64,000 nucleotides of DNA. Source: Nannocystis sp. RBIL2 (lineage in GTDB: Bacteria > Myxococcota_A > Polyangia > Nannocystales > Nannocystaceae). Each line of letters opens with the position of its first letter. Positions within the stretch are counted from its first letter, which is position 1. Shown one piece after another: positions 43,799-53,374 of the stretch. Location of the stretch: assembly GCF_026626745.1 (NCBI RefSeq), contig NZ_JAPNJW010000002.1, positions 4,054,151 to 4,118,150 on the forward strand, written 5' to 3'. Below the pieces are notes generated by a model. It saw only the letters and a program-made list of their open reading frames with translations. It was not told the origin of the DNA and ran no database searches. The position numbers and the translations under genes were made by a program.

Positions 43799-45529
43799 TC
43801 ACTCGGCGCGGCGGACGAAGTGCTCGCTCGCCGCCAGCTCGACGTAGAACTCGCGCAGGCCGAGCTCGCCGTCCTGCAGCGCAGTGCGGGCCTCCTCGGC
43901 GAGGCAGTTCTCCTCGACGCCGTAGGCGAAGTTGGCCAGCAGGCCGCTGACGCAGTCGGTCGTCTGCCCCAGCTCGGCCAGCTTGCTCGACATGTCCGTG
44001 AGGCCGTCGAAGGTGATCAGCGGCACGAGCTTGGAGTCCACCGCCTGGCCGGTCGCGTCGATCGGCAGGCCGTTCTCGTCGGCGCGGAAGCGGCCCGCGC
44101 CGTCGAAGTGCTCGAAGCCGAAGCCGATCGGATCGAAGTACTGATGGCACGACTGGCAGGCAGGATCGCCGGCGTGCGCGACCTCGTAGCGCTCGCGGGT
44201 GGTCTGCGCGCCGGGCATCGGCGGATCGATCGCCGGGATGTTCATCGGCGGGGGAATGTGCGGACCGCACAGCAGCCGGTCGTAGACGAGCAGGCCGCGC
44301 TTGGTCGGCGACGAGCTGTCGGCGTGGGCCTGGCCCGCGAGCACCGAGCCCTGGGCCAGCAGACCGACGCCCCAGTCGGCCGGACGCTCGACCACCGCGC
44401 TGTCGCCGGCGACCTGACCGAAGCCGTAGAACTGCGAGAGCGTCGCGTCGAGCACGGTGAACGGCGCGGTCAGCAAGGCCCGGACGTCGCCGTCCTGGGC
44501 GAACACCACCTCGTCGACGAAGCGCTTCGTCTCGTCGATCATGCGCATGCGGATGTCGTCGAAGCCGACGACGTCGAGCTTCACCTTGCTCTCGACCTGC
44601 GGGTACTTGGCCCACTGGCGGAAGAACAGGTGCAGGACGTCCTTGCCGCGCGGGGTCGACAGCAGCGCGCTGGCCTCGGCCATGCGCGCCTCGGGGGTGG
44701 CGAGCGCGCCCTGCTCGGCCTTGGCCAGCAGCTCCGGGCTCGGCGTGCTGCCGCCGTAGGTGTACGCGAGCGCGGTCGCGATCTCGTGCTGCGTCAGCGC
44801 GTGGCCGCCGTCGCCCGGCTCGCCGAGCTCGCTGCGGTACACCGCGTGCGGCGACTGGATGAGGCCCACGAGAGTCCACTTGAGCGCGACGGGGAACTCG
44901 ACCTCGGCGGCGATCGAGGCGAAGTGCGCCTCGTAGCGCGCCCGCTCCTCGGCCGTCAGCGGGCGGCGGAACAGCCGCTGGCCGTAGGTGCCGATGAACT
45001 CGGCGGCGCAGGCGGAGTCGGGGCTCTGGGCCGCGCACGGCAAGATCACCGGCAGCACCGCGGGCGCGGTGACTGCGTCGCCGACCTCCTCGGCGGTGGC
45101 CAGCCACTCGGCCGCGGTCTGGTCGCCGACGAGCAGCGTCGCCGCGTCGTTGGTGAAGCCGTGCTTCGAGGCCGGATCGATGCCCAGCTGCACCCCGGAC
45201 CAGGTGGCCTCGATCTCGGGGAAGATGTCGCGCAGCGTGTGCTCGAGCTCGACCTGAGTCAGGCGCCGCAGCACCCGCGCGCCCAGCCGCGACTGCTCGC
45301 AGCGCCCGGCCGGGTTCACCGGCGGCGGGTCGGCGTCGGTGTCGCTCGCGGCGCCGGTCGGGTCGTCGGTGGTGGTCGGGACCCCGGCCGAGGTGCCGGC
45401 GGTGTCGGTGTCGCTGCCGGCGGCGTCGGTGTCGCTGCCGGCCCCGCCGTTGCCGCTCGGGCAACCTGTCCCGAGGGCCAGGCTGAAGGCGAGGTACGCG
45501 TGTCGGGAGGAGAGGTGGATGCGTGTCAT
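43799..45529 (-). CDS. DUF1592/DUF1588-type cytochrome-like lipoprotein
   Basis: The 576-residue product starts at ATG 45529 with a lipoprotein signal (AYLAFSLALGTGC) and a Ser/Asp/Thr stalk. The domain order matches the planctomycete/myxobacterial set: DUF1587-like (RRLTQVELEHTLRDIF), DUF1595 (EFIGTYGQRLFRRPLTAEER), DUF1592 (ALKWTLVGLIQSPHAVYRSE), DUF1588 (GLLAQGSVLAGQAHADSSSP, then TKRGLLVYDRLLC) and DUF1585 at the end. A heme-binding-type motif CQSCHQYFDPIGF lies in DUF1588. Function is unknown; a c-type heme redox role in the periplasm is inferred. The start overlaps the DUF1552 stop by 4 bp. A unit of the 14-bp repeat family sits in the signal-peptide coding region (45465-45478). Confidence 0.9.
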   Translation of the reverse strand: MTRIHLSSRHAYLAFSLALGTGCPSGNGGAGSDTDAAGSDTDTAGTSAGVPTTTDDPTGAASDTDADPPPVNPAGRCEQSRLGARVLRRLTQVELEHTLRDIFPEIEATWSGVQLGIDPASKHGFTNDAATLLVGDQTAAEWLATAEEVGDAVTAPAVLPVILPCAAQSPDSACAAEFIGTYGQRLFRRPLTAEERARYEAHFASIAAEVEFPVALKWTLVGLIQSPHAVYRSELGEPGDGGHALTQHEIATALAYTYGGSTPSPELLAKAEQGALATPEARMAEASALLSTPRGKDVLHLFFRQWAKYPQVESKVKLDVVGFDDIRMRMIDETKRFVDEVVFAQDGDVRALLTAPFTVLDATLSQFYGFGQVAGDSAVVERPADWGVGLLAQGSVLAGQAHADSSSPTKRGLLVYDRLLCGPHIPPPMNIPAIDPPMPGAQTTRERYEVAHAGDPACQSCHQYFDPIGFGFEHFDGAGRFRADENGLPIDATGQAVDSKLVPLITFDGLTDMSSKLAELGQTTDCVSGLLANFAYGVEENCLAEEARTALQDGELGLREFYVELAASEHFVRRAE

Positions 45530-46896
45530 GCCTTGAGCTCCTGGATGGCAGAGACCGACTGACCGCCGATCGAGCCGAGCGGGACGTCCATGGCGTCGGC
45601 GAGGCTCGCCAGCATGTCGATGTGGCTGCGCTCGACCTGCACCACCTGCTGCGTCTTCAGGTAACCGCCGCCGCCGCCGATCAGGATCGCCGGCAGGCTC
45701 GAGCTGACGGGCTGACCGTCGATCCACACGTCCGAGTGGTCCGAGTTGTGATTGGCGCCGTCGGACACCTCGCTGCACACGTAGACCAGCGAGTTGTCGA
45801 GCACGGTGCGGGTCGGGTCCTCGACGTCGAGCGGGTCGGGCTGGTCCAGCACCTTGAGGAACTTCTCGGCCAGGCGCTCGAAGAACCACTTCTGGCACTG
45901 CGCGAACTCGGCCCGGCCAGCCGCGTCCCACGAGTGCGAGACGGGGTCGTGGTGACCCTTGGCGATCCCCGGGCCGCCCTCGAAGCCGAAGTTGAGGCCG
46001 GCGTTGACCCACATGTTCTGCAGCGTGATCACGCGCGCCGAGCCGCACATGAAGGCGTACGCGCTGGCCTCGAGGTGCGCGTCGAGCAGCTTGCCGAAGA
46101 AGCTCTGGTTGAGCGGGTCGAGCCCGGCGACCGCGTCGACGGCCGGCAGCGCCGGCTTGGCGTCGCAGCTCACCATCGGCGGCGGCGGCCCCTCGCCCGA
46201 GGCCTTGGCCTTGAGGTTGCGGATCGCGTCGAGGTGCAGCGCCAGCTTGTTCTCCTCGCGCGTCAGCCCCGACACCGCCCCCTGCATCGCCTCGATCTCG
46301 CCCTCGGTCAGCCCGAGCGTCGCGGCGCGGAACTTGTTCTCGTCGACGCCAGGCATCGGCATCGGCGCCGGACCGACGCCCTGGAACAGCTGCGTCACCG
46401 CCTCGACCGGGCTCTCGATCGGCCGCACCCACGAGCCGTGCTTGACCAGGTAACAGTCGCTGTAGAAGCCGGCCCCCTTGTCGTAGGGGATCGCGCCGAG
46501 CACGTGCGGAGTGACGCCCATGCCCTCGGCGATCAGCCGGTCGATCGAGTCGCTGCCCTCGCCCTCGGCGAAGCCGGTCAAGGTCGCGCGGATCGCCACG
46601 TGGTTCGAGATGCCGCCGTTCATCGACAGGCCGCGGACGACCGCGACGCGGTCGCGGTACGGGAGCAGCGGGCTCAGCACGTTCGAGCCCTGCAAGAAGG
46701 CGTCGCCCTCGCCGTACGGCCCGAGGTGCTCGGGCGGCATGCCGTGCGGGACGTAGAAGATGAAGAGGCGCTTCGGCCGGTCGCCGGGGGCGGCGACCGC
46801 CAGGCGCGACATCTGGGCCGCGAGCGGCGCGGCGATGCCGAGGCCCAGCGCCTTCAAAAAGGTGCGGCGCATCAGTCGGTGCTGCGATCGGTGCAT
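45526..46896 (-). CDS. DUF1552 family exported protein
   Basis: The 456-residue product starts MHRSQHRLMRRTFLKALGLG, a Tat-like signal (RRTFLK) with Ala-rich helix ending near residue 35. The body has the DUF1552 hallmarks: RLFIFYVPHGMPPEHLGPYG, SPLLPYRDRVAVVRGLSMNG and VYVCSEVSDGANHNSDHSDV. It belongs to the DUF1501-like, alkaline-phosphatase-fold-related proteins, usually encoded next to DUF1592-type genes. Here the downstream partner overlaps by 4 bp (ATGA), so the proteins are made together. Tat export suggests it folds, possibly with a cofactor, before crossing the membrane. Enzyme activity is not known. Confidence 0.9.
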   Translation of the reverse strand: MHRSQHRLMRRTFLKALGLGIAAPLAAQMSRLAVAAPGDRPKRLFIFYVPHGMPPEHLGPYGEGDAFLQGSNVLSPLLPYRDRVAVVRGLSMNGGISNHVAIRATLTGFAEGEGSDSIDRLIAEGMGVTPHVLGAIPYDKGAGFYSDCYLVKHGSWVRPIESPVEAVTQLFQGVGPAPMPMPGVDENKFRAATLGLTEGEIEAMQGAVSGLTREENKLALHLDAIRNLKAKASGEGPPPPMVSCDAKPALPAVDAVAGLDPLNQSFFGKLLDAHLEASAYAFMCGSARVITLQNMWVNAGLNFGFEGGPGIAKGHHDPVSHSWDAAGRAEFAQCQKWFFERLAEKFLKVLDQPDPLDVEDPTRTVLDNSLVYVCSEVSDGANHNSDHSDVWIDGQPVSSSLPAILIGGGGGYLKTQQVVQVERSHIDMLASLADAMDVPLGSIGGQSVSAIQELKA

Positions 46897-47343
46897 GCGT
46901 TCCTCCGCGCGCGCAGGCTGCCCGCGCGCGATGTTCGACAGGGAGAGTGACAGGAGCAGGAGATCGTGGCCCGGGCGGCTTCGGACGAGCCGCGGGGACG
47001 TCGCGCGACCGGCGTCGCGGGAGCATCTTGGGGTGACCCAAGGTTCATGGCTGTAAGTTCATGTCGATAAGTTCATGTCGCGCCCCGCGAGCGTCGACCG
47101 GGCGACGTCTCACGTCCCCTGTGGCGCGCCGCGGATGAGGTGGATGAAAAAAATTTTCGGGCCGCGACGGCGCGCCCCCGCGCGGTCAGGGGCGCGTCAT
47201 CGCTCGCGCCGGCGAGGCGCGTGGGCGCACCGGCGCCTGCGAGGAATCCCCCTCGTAGGGGCGCCCGGCCGCACCGTGTCCTCACTGGAGCGCAGGGCCT
47301 CACCCGCGCGCCGGGCGCCGGCGCTCGAGTATCAAGGGCCCGC
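46897..47343. other. Divergent intergenic region with CATG array
   Basis: The region lies between the DUF1552 gene (minus) and the five-repeat protein gene (plus). It contains a three-unit 14-bp array at 47046-47083 and, at 47143-47156, an A/T run GATGAAAAAAATTTT that could melt easily at a promoter. The rest is GC-rich and shows no gene. Confidence 0.5.
47046..47083. repeat. Three 14-bp CATG-phased units
   Basis: Units CATGGCTGTAAGTT, CATGTCGATAAGTT and CATGTCGCG begin at 47046, 47060 and 47074, exactly 14 bp apart. The second half of these units (TAAGTT) differs from the palindromic type, resembling the array at 61084. It lies upstream of both divergent genes. Confidence 0.8.
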
Positions 47344-49848
47344 ATGCCTCGCCGCCATCATTCGCCGTATGTACTCTCTTCTTGTGCCATTGCGCTGACC
47401 CTCGCCGCGGTCGCGCGCGCCGAGATCCCGCCGCCGGTCACGTGGACCGATACCGCGGAGGTCGACGCCTCTCCCGGGTCTCTCACCCGTCAACCAGGCA
47501 TCGGCTGGACCGCAGGGGCGGCCTCCGTCCAGACGATCCCCGCGGGCGACGGCTACGTGCGCTTCTCGTCGCAAGAGGCCAATCTCCACAAGATGGCCGG
47601 TCTCGGCCACGACGCCGACCGCAACTATACGGACATCGAATACGCGTACTACCTGCGCGACGACGGCCTGGTGGAGATCTACGAACAGGGCTCGTCGCGC
47701 GGGCTCGTCGGGGTGCACACGCCCGGCGACATGTTCCAGATCGAGGTGCACGGCCAGCAGGTCCGCTACCGCAAGAACGGGCGGGTGATCCACACCAGCG
47801 CGTTCACGCCGGCGTATCCGCTCGCGCTCGACACCAGCCTTTACCACGCAGGCGCGACGATCCGCGAGGCCGAGCTCGTGGCCTGCGCATTCGAAGACGA
47901 CCCCGACTGTCTCCCCACGGAGGCGTGGCAGGGCGTGCGCTACGCGGAGGCGAGCGAGTGGGCGGGCGCCCTGCGGCTCGAGCGGGTCCCGCTGTCCGGC
48001 ATCGGCTGGAACGCCGGCGCCTCGTCGGTCGAGCACCTCGGCGACGGCGACGGCTCCCTGTGTCTCTACCCCGAGCAGACCAATCGGCTCGTCATGGCCG
48101 GCCTCGGCCGCGACGACGACGACCCGAGCTACACCGACATCGATTACGCGCTCTACCTGCGCGATGACGGTCTCCTCGAGATCTACGAGCACGGCGCCTC
48201 GCAGGGCTTTTTGACCACCTACGACAGCGCCGACGAGCTCTGCGTCCAGGTGCTCGCGGGCCAGGTCCGGTACGTCAAGAACGGCGCGGTGATCCACACC
48301 AGCCTGACGCCGCCCCCCGCCTCGCTCGCCTTCGACACCAGCCTCTACAGCCCGGGTGCGGCGATCAACGGCGTCCTGGTCCCCTGCGTCGCGGGCGACC
48401 TCGGCTGCATCGACGAGGGCGCCTGGCGCAACGTCCGCTACACCGAGGCGAGCGGCGACACCCTGCGACGGCTCTCCGGCGTCGGCTGGAACGCCGGCGC
48501 CGCCTCGGTCGCGGTCCTCGGCGAGGGCGACGGCTACGTCGCCTTCACCACCGAGGAGAAGCACCTGGCCAAGATGGCCGGCCTCGCTCACGCCGACGAT
48601 CACCAGAGCTACACCGACATCGACTACGCGTTCTACATGCGCGGCGACGGCTGGCTCGAGATCTACGAGCACGGCCATTCACGCGGCGTGGTCGGCACGT
48701 ACGAGCCCGGAGACCAGCTGCGCGTCGAGGTCCAGGGCGAGCAGGTGCGGTGGCGCAAGAACGGGGTCGTGCTGCTCACGCGCCAGGGCGTGCCGGACTA
48801 CCCGCTCGCGCTCGACACCAGCCTCCTCCAATCGGGCGCGACGATCACCGGCGCCCAGGTGCGCAGCTGCGGCGTCGGCGACCTCGAGTGCATGCCCGAG
48901 GGCGTGTGGCGCAACGTCTACTACGCGACGGCCGACGGCGGCCTGCTCACGCGCACCCCGGGCTACGGCTGGAACGCCGGCGCGTCGTCGCAGAAGACGC
49001 TGACCAGCGACGGCTACGTCCTGTTCGGCACCCACGAGCTCGGCCTGGCCAAGATGGCCGGCCTCGACCATTCCGACGCCGACCAGAGCTACACCGACAT
49101 CGACTACGCGTTCTACCTGCGCGGCGACGGTTTGCTCGAGATCTACGAGAAGGGTTACTCGCAGGGCCTGTTCGGCACCTACGACGCGGACGACCTGTTC
49201 TCCGTCGAGGTGTCGGATCTCCAGGTCCGCTACCGCAAGAACTGGGTGCTGATCCACACCAGCACGACGTCGGCCGATTACCCGCTCGCGCTCGATGCGA
49301 GCCTGCTGCAGGCCGGCGCGACCGTCGTCCATCACGACGTGCACGCCTGCGACGCCAGCGACGACGGCTGCATCCCGCCGGAGATGTGGAAGAACGTCCG
49401 CTACGCCGCGGCCGAGGACGACACCCTGACCCGCGTGCCGATGACCGGCACTGCATGGAACGCCGGGGCGTCCTCGGTCGCGGCGATCACCATGGGCGAC
49501 GGCTTCGTGCAGTTCTCCACCGACGAGGCGGACCGGGGCAAGATGGCCGGCCTGGGCCGCAACGACGACAATCAGAGCTATACCGACATCGACTACGCGT
49601 TCTACCTGCGCGCCGACGGGCTGCTCGAGGTCTACGAGCACGGCGCCTACCGGGCCTCGGCCGGCACCTACGAGGCCGGCGACGTGTTCCGCGTCAAGGT
49701 CGCGGACGGCGTCGTGAACTACTCGCACAACGGCGCAGTGGTCTATACCAGCGCCGCGCCGCCGCTGTATCCGCTCGGCCTCGACACCAGCCTCCTCCAA
49801 GAAGGCGCGACGATCACCGAGGCGCTCGTCCAGAGCTGGGGCCTGTAG
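47344..49848 (+). CDS. Secreted protein of five tandem SPRY/lectin-like repeats
   Basis: The 834-residue product starts at ATG 47344 with a signal peptide (HHSPYVLSSCAIALTLAAVA). The rest is five tandem domains of about 160 residues beginning near residues 31, 192, 357, 518 and 678. Each domain carries the same landmarks: W(R/K)NVRYxxA, GWNAGASS, GDGYVxF, KMAGLxxxDxxxxYTDIDYA, LLEIYEHG, VRYxKNGxVIHTS, YPLALDTSLLQxGATI. The fold is expected to be a concanavalin/SPRY-like beta sandwich. Similar repeats occur in secreted proteins of other myxobacteria, but no function is assigned. High similarity between copies points to recent duplication. It could be an adhesin or matrix protein. Confidence 0.85.
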   Translation: MPRRHHSPYVLSSCAIALTLAAVARAEIPPPVTWTDTAEVDASPGSLTRQPGIGWTAGAASVQTIPAGDGYVRFSSQEANLHKMAGLGHDADRNYTDIEYAYYLRDDGLVEIYEQGSSRGLVGVHTPGDMFQIEVHGQQVRYRKNGRVIHTSAFTPAYPLALDTSLYHAGATIREAELVACAFEDDPDCLPTEAWQGVRYAEASEWAGALRLERVPLSGIGWNAGASSVEHLGDGDGSLCLYPEQTNRLVMAGLGRDDDDPSYTDIDYALYLRDDGLLEIYEHGASQGFLTTYDSADELCVQVLAGQVRYVKNGAVIHTSLTPPPASLAFDTSLYSPGAAINGVLVPCVAGDLGCIDEGAWRNVRYTEASGDTLRRLSGVGWNAGAASVAVLGEGDGYVAFTTEEKHLAKMAGLAHADDHQSYTDIDYAFYMRGDGWLEIYEHGHSRGVVGTYEPGDQLRVEVQGEQVRWRKNGVVLLTRQGVPDYPLALDTSLLQSGATITGAQVRSCGVGDLECMPEGVWRNVYYATADGGLLTRTPGYGWNAGASSQKTLTSDGYVLFGTHELGLAKMAGLDHSDADQSYTDIDYAFYLRGDGLLEIYEKGYSQGLFGTYDADDLFSVEVSDLQVRYRKNWVLIHTSTTSADYPLALDASLLQAGATVVHHDVHACDASDDGCIPPEMWKNVRYAAAEDDTLTRVPMTGTAWNAGASSVAAITMGDGFVQFSTDEADRGKMAGLGRNDDNQSYTDIDYAFYLRADGLLEVYEHGAYRASAGTYEAGDVFRVKVADGVVNYSHNGAVVYTSAAPPLYPLGLDTSLLQEGATITEALVQSWGL

Positions 49849-49893
49849 CTGCATCCGCGACGCGCGAGCTGCTCGCGCGTCGCGGCTCCGGCC

Positions 49894-50853
49894 TCACATC
49901 GCGGCGAACAGCGACGTCTCGAGGTGGAGGATCTTGAACGGCAGCTCGGGCGGCTGGAACATGTAAAGCACCCGGAAGACCTCGCTGTCGATCATGTAAA
50001 GGCGGCCCTCGGCCACGGTCGCGCTGGTGAGGCCGGTCGGCACCGAGGTCGTCGTGCGCACCACCGCTTGCGTGTGCTCGTCGCCCGCGAACGTCAGCTG
50101 CTGCACGCCGCCGTCGTAGATCACGTAGAGCTCGTCGCCGAGGAACTCGAGCCCGTCGGGGCCGGGGAAGCGCGGATCGCCGGGCATCGAGAACGGGTCG
50201 CCGGAGAACGTCACCTCGGCGATGTCCGACGGGTCGCTCAGGGACACCCGGTACAGCGCCGGCGGCATCGTCTTGACCACCAGCAGGTCCTCGCCGCCGG
50301 GCGCGATGTCGAGCCCGTTGAGGCCCATCGAGCCGCCGGGGGCGAACTGCGGGCTGGTGGCGAACACCTCGAACTCGTCGTCCTCGCCGATCCGGTAGAT
50401 GTTGGGCAGCACCGAGTCCGTGGCGTAGACCACCCCGTCCCCGTCCGTCGTCAGGTCGTTGCAGAACGACGGTTCGCCGAGGTCGATGGTGCGTACGAGC
50501 GTCCCCTCGTCGATGTCGAACGCGACGACCTTCGAGTTCGGGACCGGGTCGGTCTTGACGTCGACCTGACAGACCCACAACAGGCGCCGCGCGACATCGA
50601 CGTGGGCCCCGCTGAACGACACCATCGGGTCGGCCGAGGCGTAGAACACTTCCTCCTGCCCGAGCCCGGACATCCGGGTGATCTCCCCGCCATTGATCGC
50701 GGTGGCGAAGAAGGAGTAGGTCAGCTCGTCGTAGGCGATCCCCTCCGGCAGCGAGGTCGAGCTCGCCAGGGAGTACTGCTCCGGCAGGGGGATGTCACAC
50801 GAGGCGAGGACGGGGAGCGCGGCGGCGATGGACAGCAGGACCGTGTTCTTCAT
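49894..50853 (-). CDS. Beta-propeller lipoprotein (SMP-30/gluconolactonase-like)
   Basis: The 319-residue product begins at ATG 50853 after AAAGG. The signal peptide (MKNTVLLSIAAALPVLASC, Cys19) is of lipoprotein type. The body reads as a six-blade propeller of the SMP-30/NHL kind: LPEGIAYDELTYSFFATAIN, DVARRLLWVCQVD, FCNDLTTDGDGVVYATDSVL, MGLNGLDIAPGGEDLLVVKT, DGLEFLGDELYVIYDG. The motif order (E-G-I, N-D-L, D-G-L) is that of metal-binding SMP-30 proteins, whose Glu, Asn and Asp ligands appear to be present. Substrate unknown. It converges with the five-repeat gene. Confidence 0.85.
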   Translation of the reverse strand: MKNTVLLSIAAALPVLASCDIPLPEQYSLASSTSLPEGIAYDELTYSFFATAINGGEITRMSGLGQEEVFYASADPMVSFSGAHVDVARRLLWVCQVDVKTDPVPNSKVVAFDIDEGTLVRTIDLGEPSFCNDLTTDGDGVVYATDSVLPNIYRIGEDDEFEVFATSPQFAPGGSMGLNGLDIAPGGEDLLVVKTMPPALYRVSLSDPSDIAEVTFSGDPFSMPGDPRFPGPDGLEFLGDELYVIYDGGVQQLTFAGDEHTQAVVRTTTSVPTGLTSATVAEGRLYMIDSEVFRVLYMFQPPELPFKILHLETSLFAAM

Positions 50854-51620
50854 GGCGACCTTTCGTCGTCGGCGGAGAAATAACCAGCTGTATGTGATCT
50901 GAAGGAGAGAACGGATCACGCCGACGAGGCAACCTGGCCGCGCGGTACGTCACGCTCTTACCGCAGGCTCCTCCTCGGCCTCATGCCACGGCGAGACGCG
51001 CTGTCGGCTGCACGAACCTTGCGGTCGCGTCGGTCTGGGACCCCGGTTCGGCCACGCGTGATTCACGTGTACCCCGCTCGTCCGATGGCCGTCCGCCTAC
51101 CCTGATTCACCAACCCAGGGTCGGCAACTGGGTCACGCAGCACCCGAACGCGGCTCCACGGAGCCCCGCCGCGCCCCGAGCCCGCGGCGATTCGCCGACC
51201 TGCAGCGTTCAGGGCGAACGGACGAAGCGAGGGTTGTCCTTCCCGATGACCCACCGCCTCTACAGGCCCAGCAGGGACGTTGTGAGCCACTCGTCGCTTT
51301 GCGCCTGTAACCCGGCCTCCAGCGCTCCCCTGCGCCTTGCGCGCGAGGCCCTCAAAACGGGGGTCCCGTGACCTGTGAGCGAGCGATACGCGGATGAGCA
51401 CGCCATTTAGAAAGGCGGCCAAGTACGCACAGCGAGCTCGAGCACAGTGGTTCCAGCACGCCTCGCAAAACACCGTGAGCTCGCCTCGGGCCGGGGCCGC
51501 CCGCCCGACCTCATGCCTGGGGTGTTTTTACCTCGGGGCCGCTCGCTCTCACTGACATGTCCCGAAGGTTATGTCTTCAAGGACATGTCCCGCGGCTTCG
51601 ACTGCCAGCAATCGCGCGAT
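50854..51620. other. 767-bp gene-poor stretch
   Basis: A minus-strand frame of 136 codons at 51063-51473 contains readable but unplaced sequence (LVNQGRRTAIGRAGYT) and probably is a relic or noise. An array of three 14-bp units lies at 51556-51595, close to the 3' end of the thrombospondin-3 gene. No other feature is seen. Confidence 0.5.
51556..51595. repeat. Three 14-bp CATG-phased units
   Basis: CATGTCCCGAAGGT (51556), TATGTCTTCAAGGA (51570) and CATGTCCCGCGG (51584) start exactly 14 bp apart. Neighbouring units form inverted repeats such as ATGTC...GGACAT (51571-51587). The array lies 26 bp beyond the stop codon of the minus-strand gene at 51621. Confidence 0.8.
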
Positions 51621-53183
51621 TCACGGCAGGCACATGTTCGCCGGGTCGAGGTGGTCCCAGCCGTAATCGCCGTTGCAGTACTTGCCGTAATTGGGCCACT
51701 CTTTCATGTCGTCGTCGACGTACGTCGCGTTGGTCGGGTCGTACGTGTACTGGCACAGGTCGCAGCCGTCGGGCACGGCGTCGAGGTCCTGGTCCCACGT
51801 CGGCATCAGGCACAGGTACTGCCAGAGGTCGGTCGGCGCCTCGACGTGGCAGGCCTTCATCTTGTGCGCCTTGCCGTCCTCGCTGAGGGCGAGCGCCTCC
51901 TCGCAGCCGGGCGGCAGCTCCAGCACGCCGGGCGGCAGCGGCGGCAGGTCGGCGACGTCGATCGGCTCGCCGTCGGGGTCGAGGAGCGCCTGGCCATTGT
52001 ATGTCGTCACGCAGCAGTAGCCGCCCGCGCTGACGTCGTAGAATCCGAACGGGCGCGGGTTGTCGCGCTCGACGCACCCCTCGTGCTGCTCGCAGGCGGC
52101 GCCGATGAAGTCGCCGTCGGGGTCGTCGTTCGCGGCCTCGTCGAGCTGCTCGGGGTTCGGCGTCCACGGGCAGTTGTCGCACGCGTCGCCGACGGCGTCG
52201 CCGTCGTGATCGACGTGGTTGCAGAGCTGCGCCGCGGTGCATTTCGCGCCGCCCGGGCAGTCCTCGTCGCTCGCGCAGGCGCGCCGCTCGACCGGCTGGC
52301 GCGGGCAGGCGTCGACGATGTTGGCGAGGCCATCCTGATCGAAGTCGTCGCCCTCGAGGAAGCCGACGGGACCGGCCGCCCCGGCGCTCAGCATGCCCTC
52401 GCAGGCGTCGCCGACCAGGTCGACGTCGGCGTCGTCCTGGCACCCTGCCGCCTGGACGTCGGTCGGCTGGCCGACCACGTGCGGCGCGAGCCCCGGACCG
52501 TCGCCGTAGCCCTGGCAGTTGGCGACGCGCACGCAGTTGTCGCAGCTGTCGCCGACGCCGTCGCGGTCGCTGTCCAGCTGCGACGGGTTGCTGCGCACCC
52601 GCATGTAGAACGGCACCGACGCGACCTGCTTGTTGTAGATACCGATGTAGCGCGAGCACACGTCGCAGCCGTCGCCGACGCCGTCGTGGTCGTTGTCGGC
52701 GCTGTTCTGATCGCTCGCCACCACCGGGCACAGGTCGGCGATGTCGCCGAAGCCGTCGCCGTCGATGTCTTCCTGCCCGGGGTTGAGATGATCGGGCGCG
52801 TTGTCGCAGTCCCAGACATAGCCGTCGCGGTCGCGGTCGAGGCTGCACTTCGTGACCGGGTCCATGCACGTCGTCGCCGCCGGATCGTCGCAGACCGGCG
52901 GCACCGGGATGACCTCGTCCTCGCCAGTGGTCCCGGTCGTGCCCGTCGTGCTCGTCGACAGGTCACCGGTGCTCGTCGGCTCGCCCGTGGTCCCGGTCGG
53001 CTCGTCGCCGACGGTCGTGGTCGAGTCAACGCCGGTGCCGGTGGTCGTCGAGTCGTCGCCGCCGGTGCTGCCCGTGGTCGGCTCGGATTCGCTAGTCGTG
53101 GTGCCTTCGGAAGGACAGGCGGTCAGCAAGAACGCGCCGGTCAACGCCAGCGACCGCAGCCGGGGAGTGAGACAGAGGCTCAT
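51621..53183 (-). CDS. Stalked lipoprotein with thrombospondin type-3 repeats
   Basis: The 520-residue product has a lipoprotein signal (LRSLALTGAFLLTAC, Cys23) and a Thr/Gly/Ser/Asp stalk to about residue 90. From 110 to 330 there are calcium-binding thrombospondin type-3 segments: DRDRDGYVWDCDNAPDHLNP, DIDGDGFGDIADLCP, DNDHDGVGDGCDVC, DSDRDGVGDSCDNC, DHDGDAVGDACDNCP. Such DxDxDGxxD repeats wrap Ca2+ and make rigid extensions. The C-terminal 180 residues have further Cys pairs and one more repeat near the end (DQDLDAVPDGCDLC). The protein is presumably displayed on the outer surface. No enzyme motif. Confidence 0.88.
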   Translation of the reverse strand: MSLCLTPRLRSLALTGAFLLTACPSEGTTTSESEPTTGSTGGDDSTTTGTGVDSTTTVGDEPTGTTGEPTSTGDLSTSTTGTTGTTGEDEVIPVPPVCDDPAATTCMDPVTKCSLDRDRDGYVWDCDNAPDHLNPGQEDIDGDGFGDIADLCPVVASDQNSADNDHDGVGDGCDVCSRYIGIYNKQVASVPFYMRVRSNPSQLDSDRDGVGDSCDNCVRVANCQGYGDGPGLAPHVVGQPTDVQAAGCQDDADVDLVGDACEGMLSAGAAGPVGFLEGDDFDQDGLANIVDACPRQPVERRACASDEDCPGGAKCTAAQLCNHVDHDGDAVGDACDNCPWTPNPEQLDEAANDDPDGDFIGAACEQHEGCVERDNPRPFGFYDVSAGGYCCVTTYNGQALLDPDGEPIDVADLPPLPPGVLELPPGCEEALALSEDGKAHKMKACHVEAPTDLWQYLCLMPTWDQDLDAVPDGCDLCQYTYDPTNATYVDDDMKEWPNYGKYCNGDYGWDHLDPANMCLP

Positions 53184-53374
53184 GCCGGCGGAGTAACCGC
53201 GGACCGCGGAAAAATTGCGGCGACCTCGCGAGGCCGCCGATGCGACGAAATCGTGGGTGTCGGCGGAAGACCCCGACGAGACCCCCGCGCGTCATCGACT
53301 CACGCCGCGGCAGGACGCGCGCATGAGCTCCCAGGCCCCAGCTCGCGCGTCGCCGCGAGGGCCCGCGCTCCCGC

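Noticed and set aside
43544..45562. Plus-strand open frame of 672 codons
   Set aside because: Antisense to the DUF1592-type gene; no domain.
51063..51473. Minus-strand frame of 136 codons as a transposase remnant
   Set aside because: No DDE, HTH or other transposase motif and no terminal inverted repeats were found.
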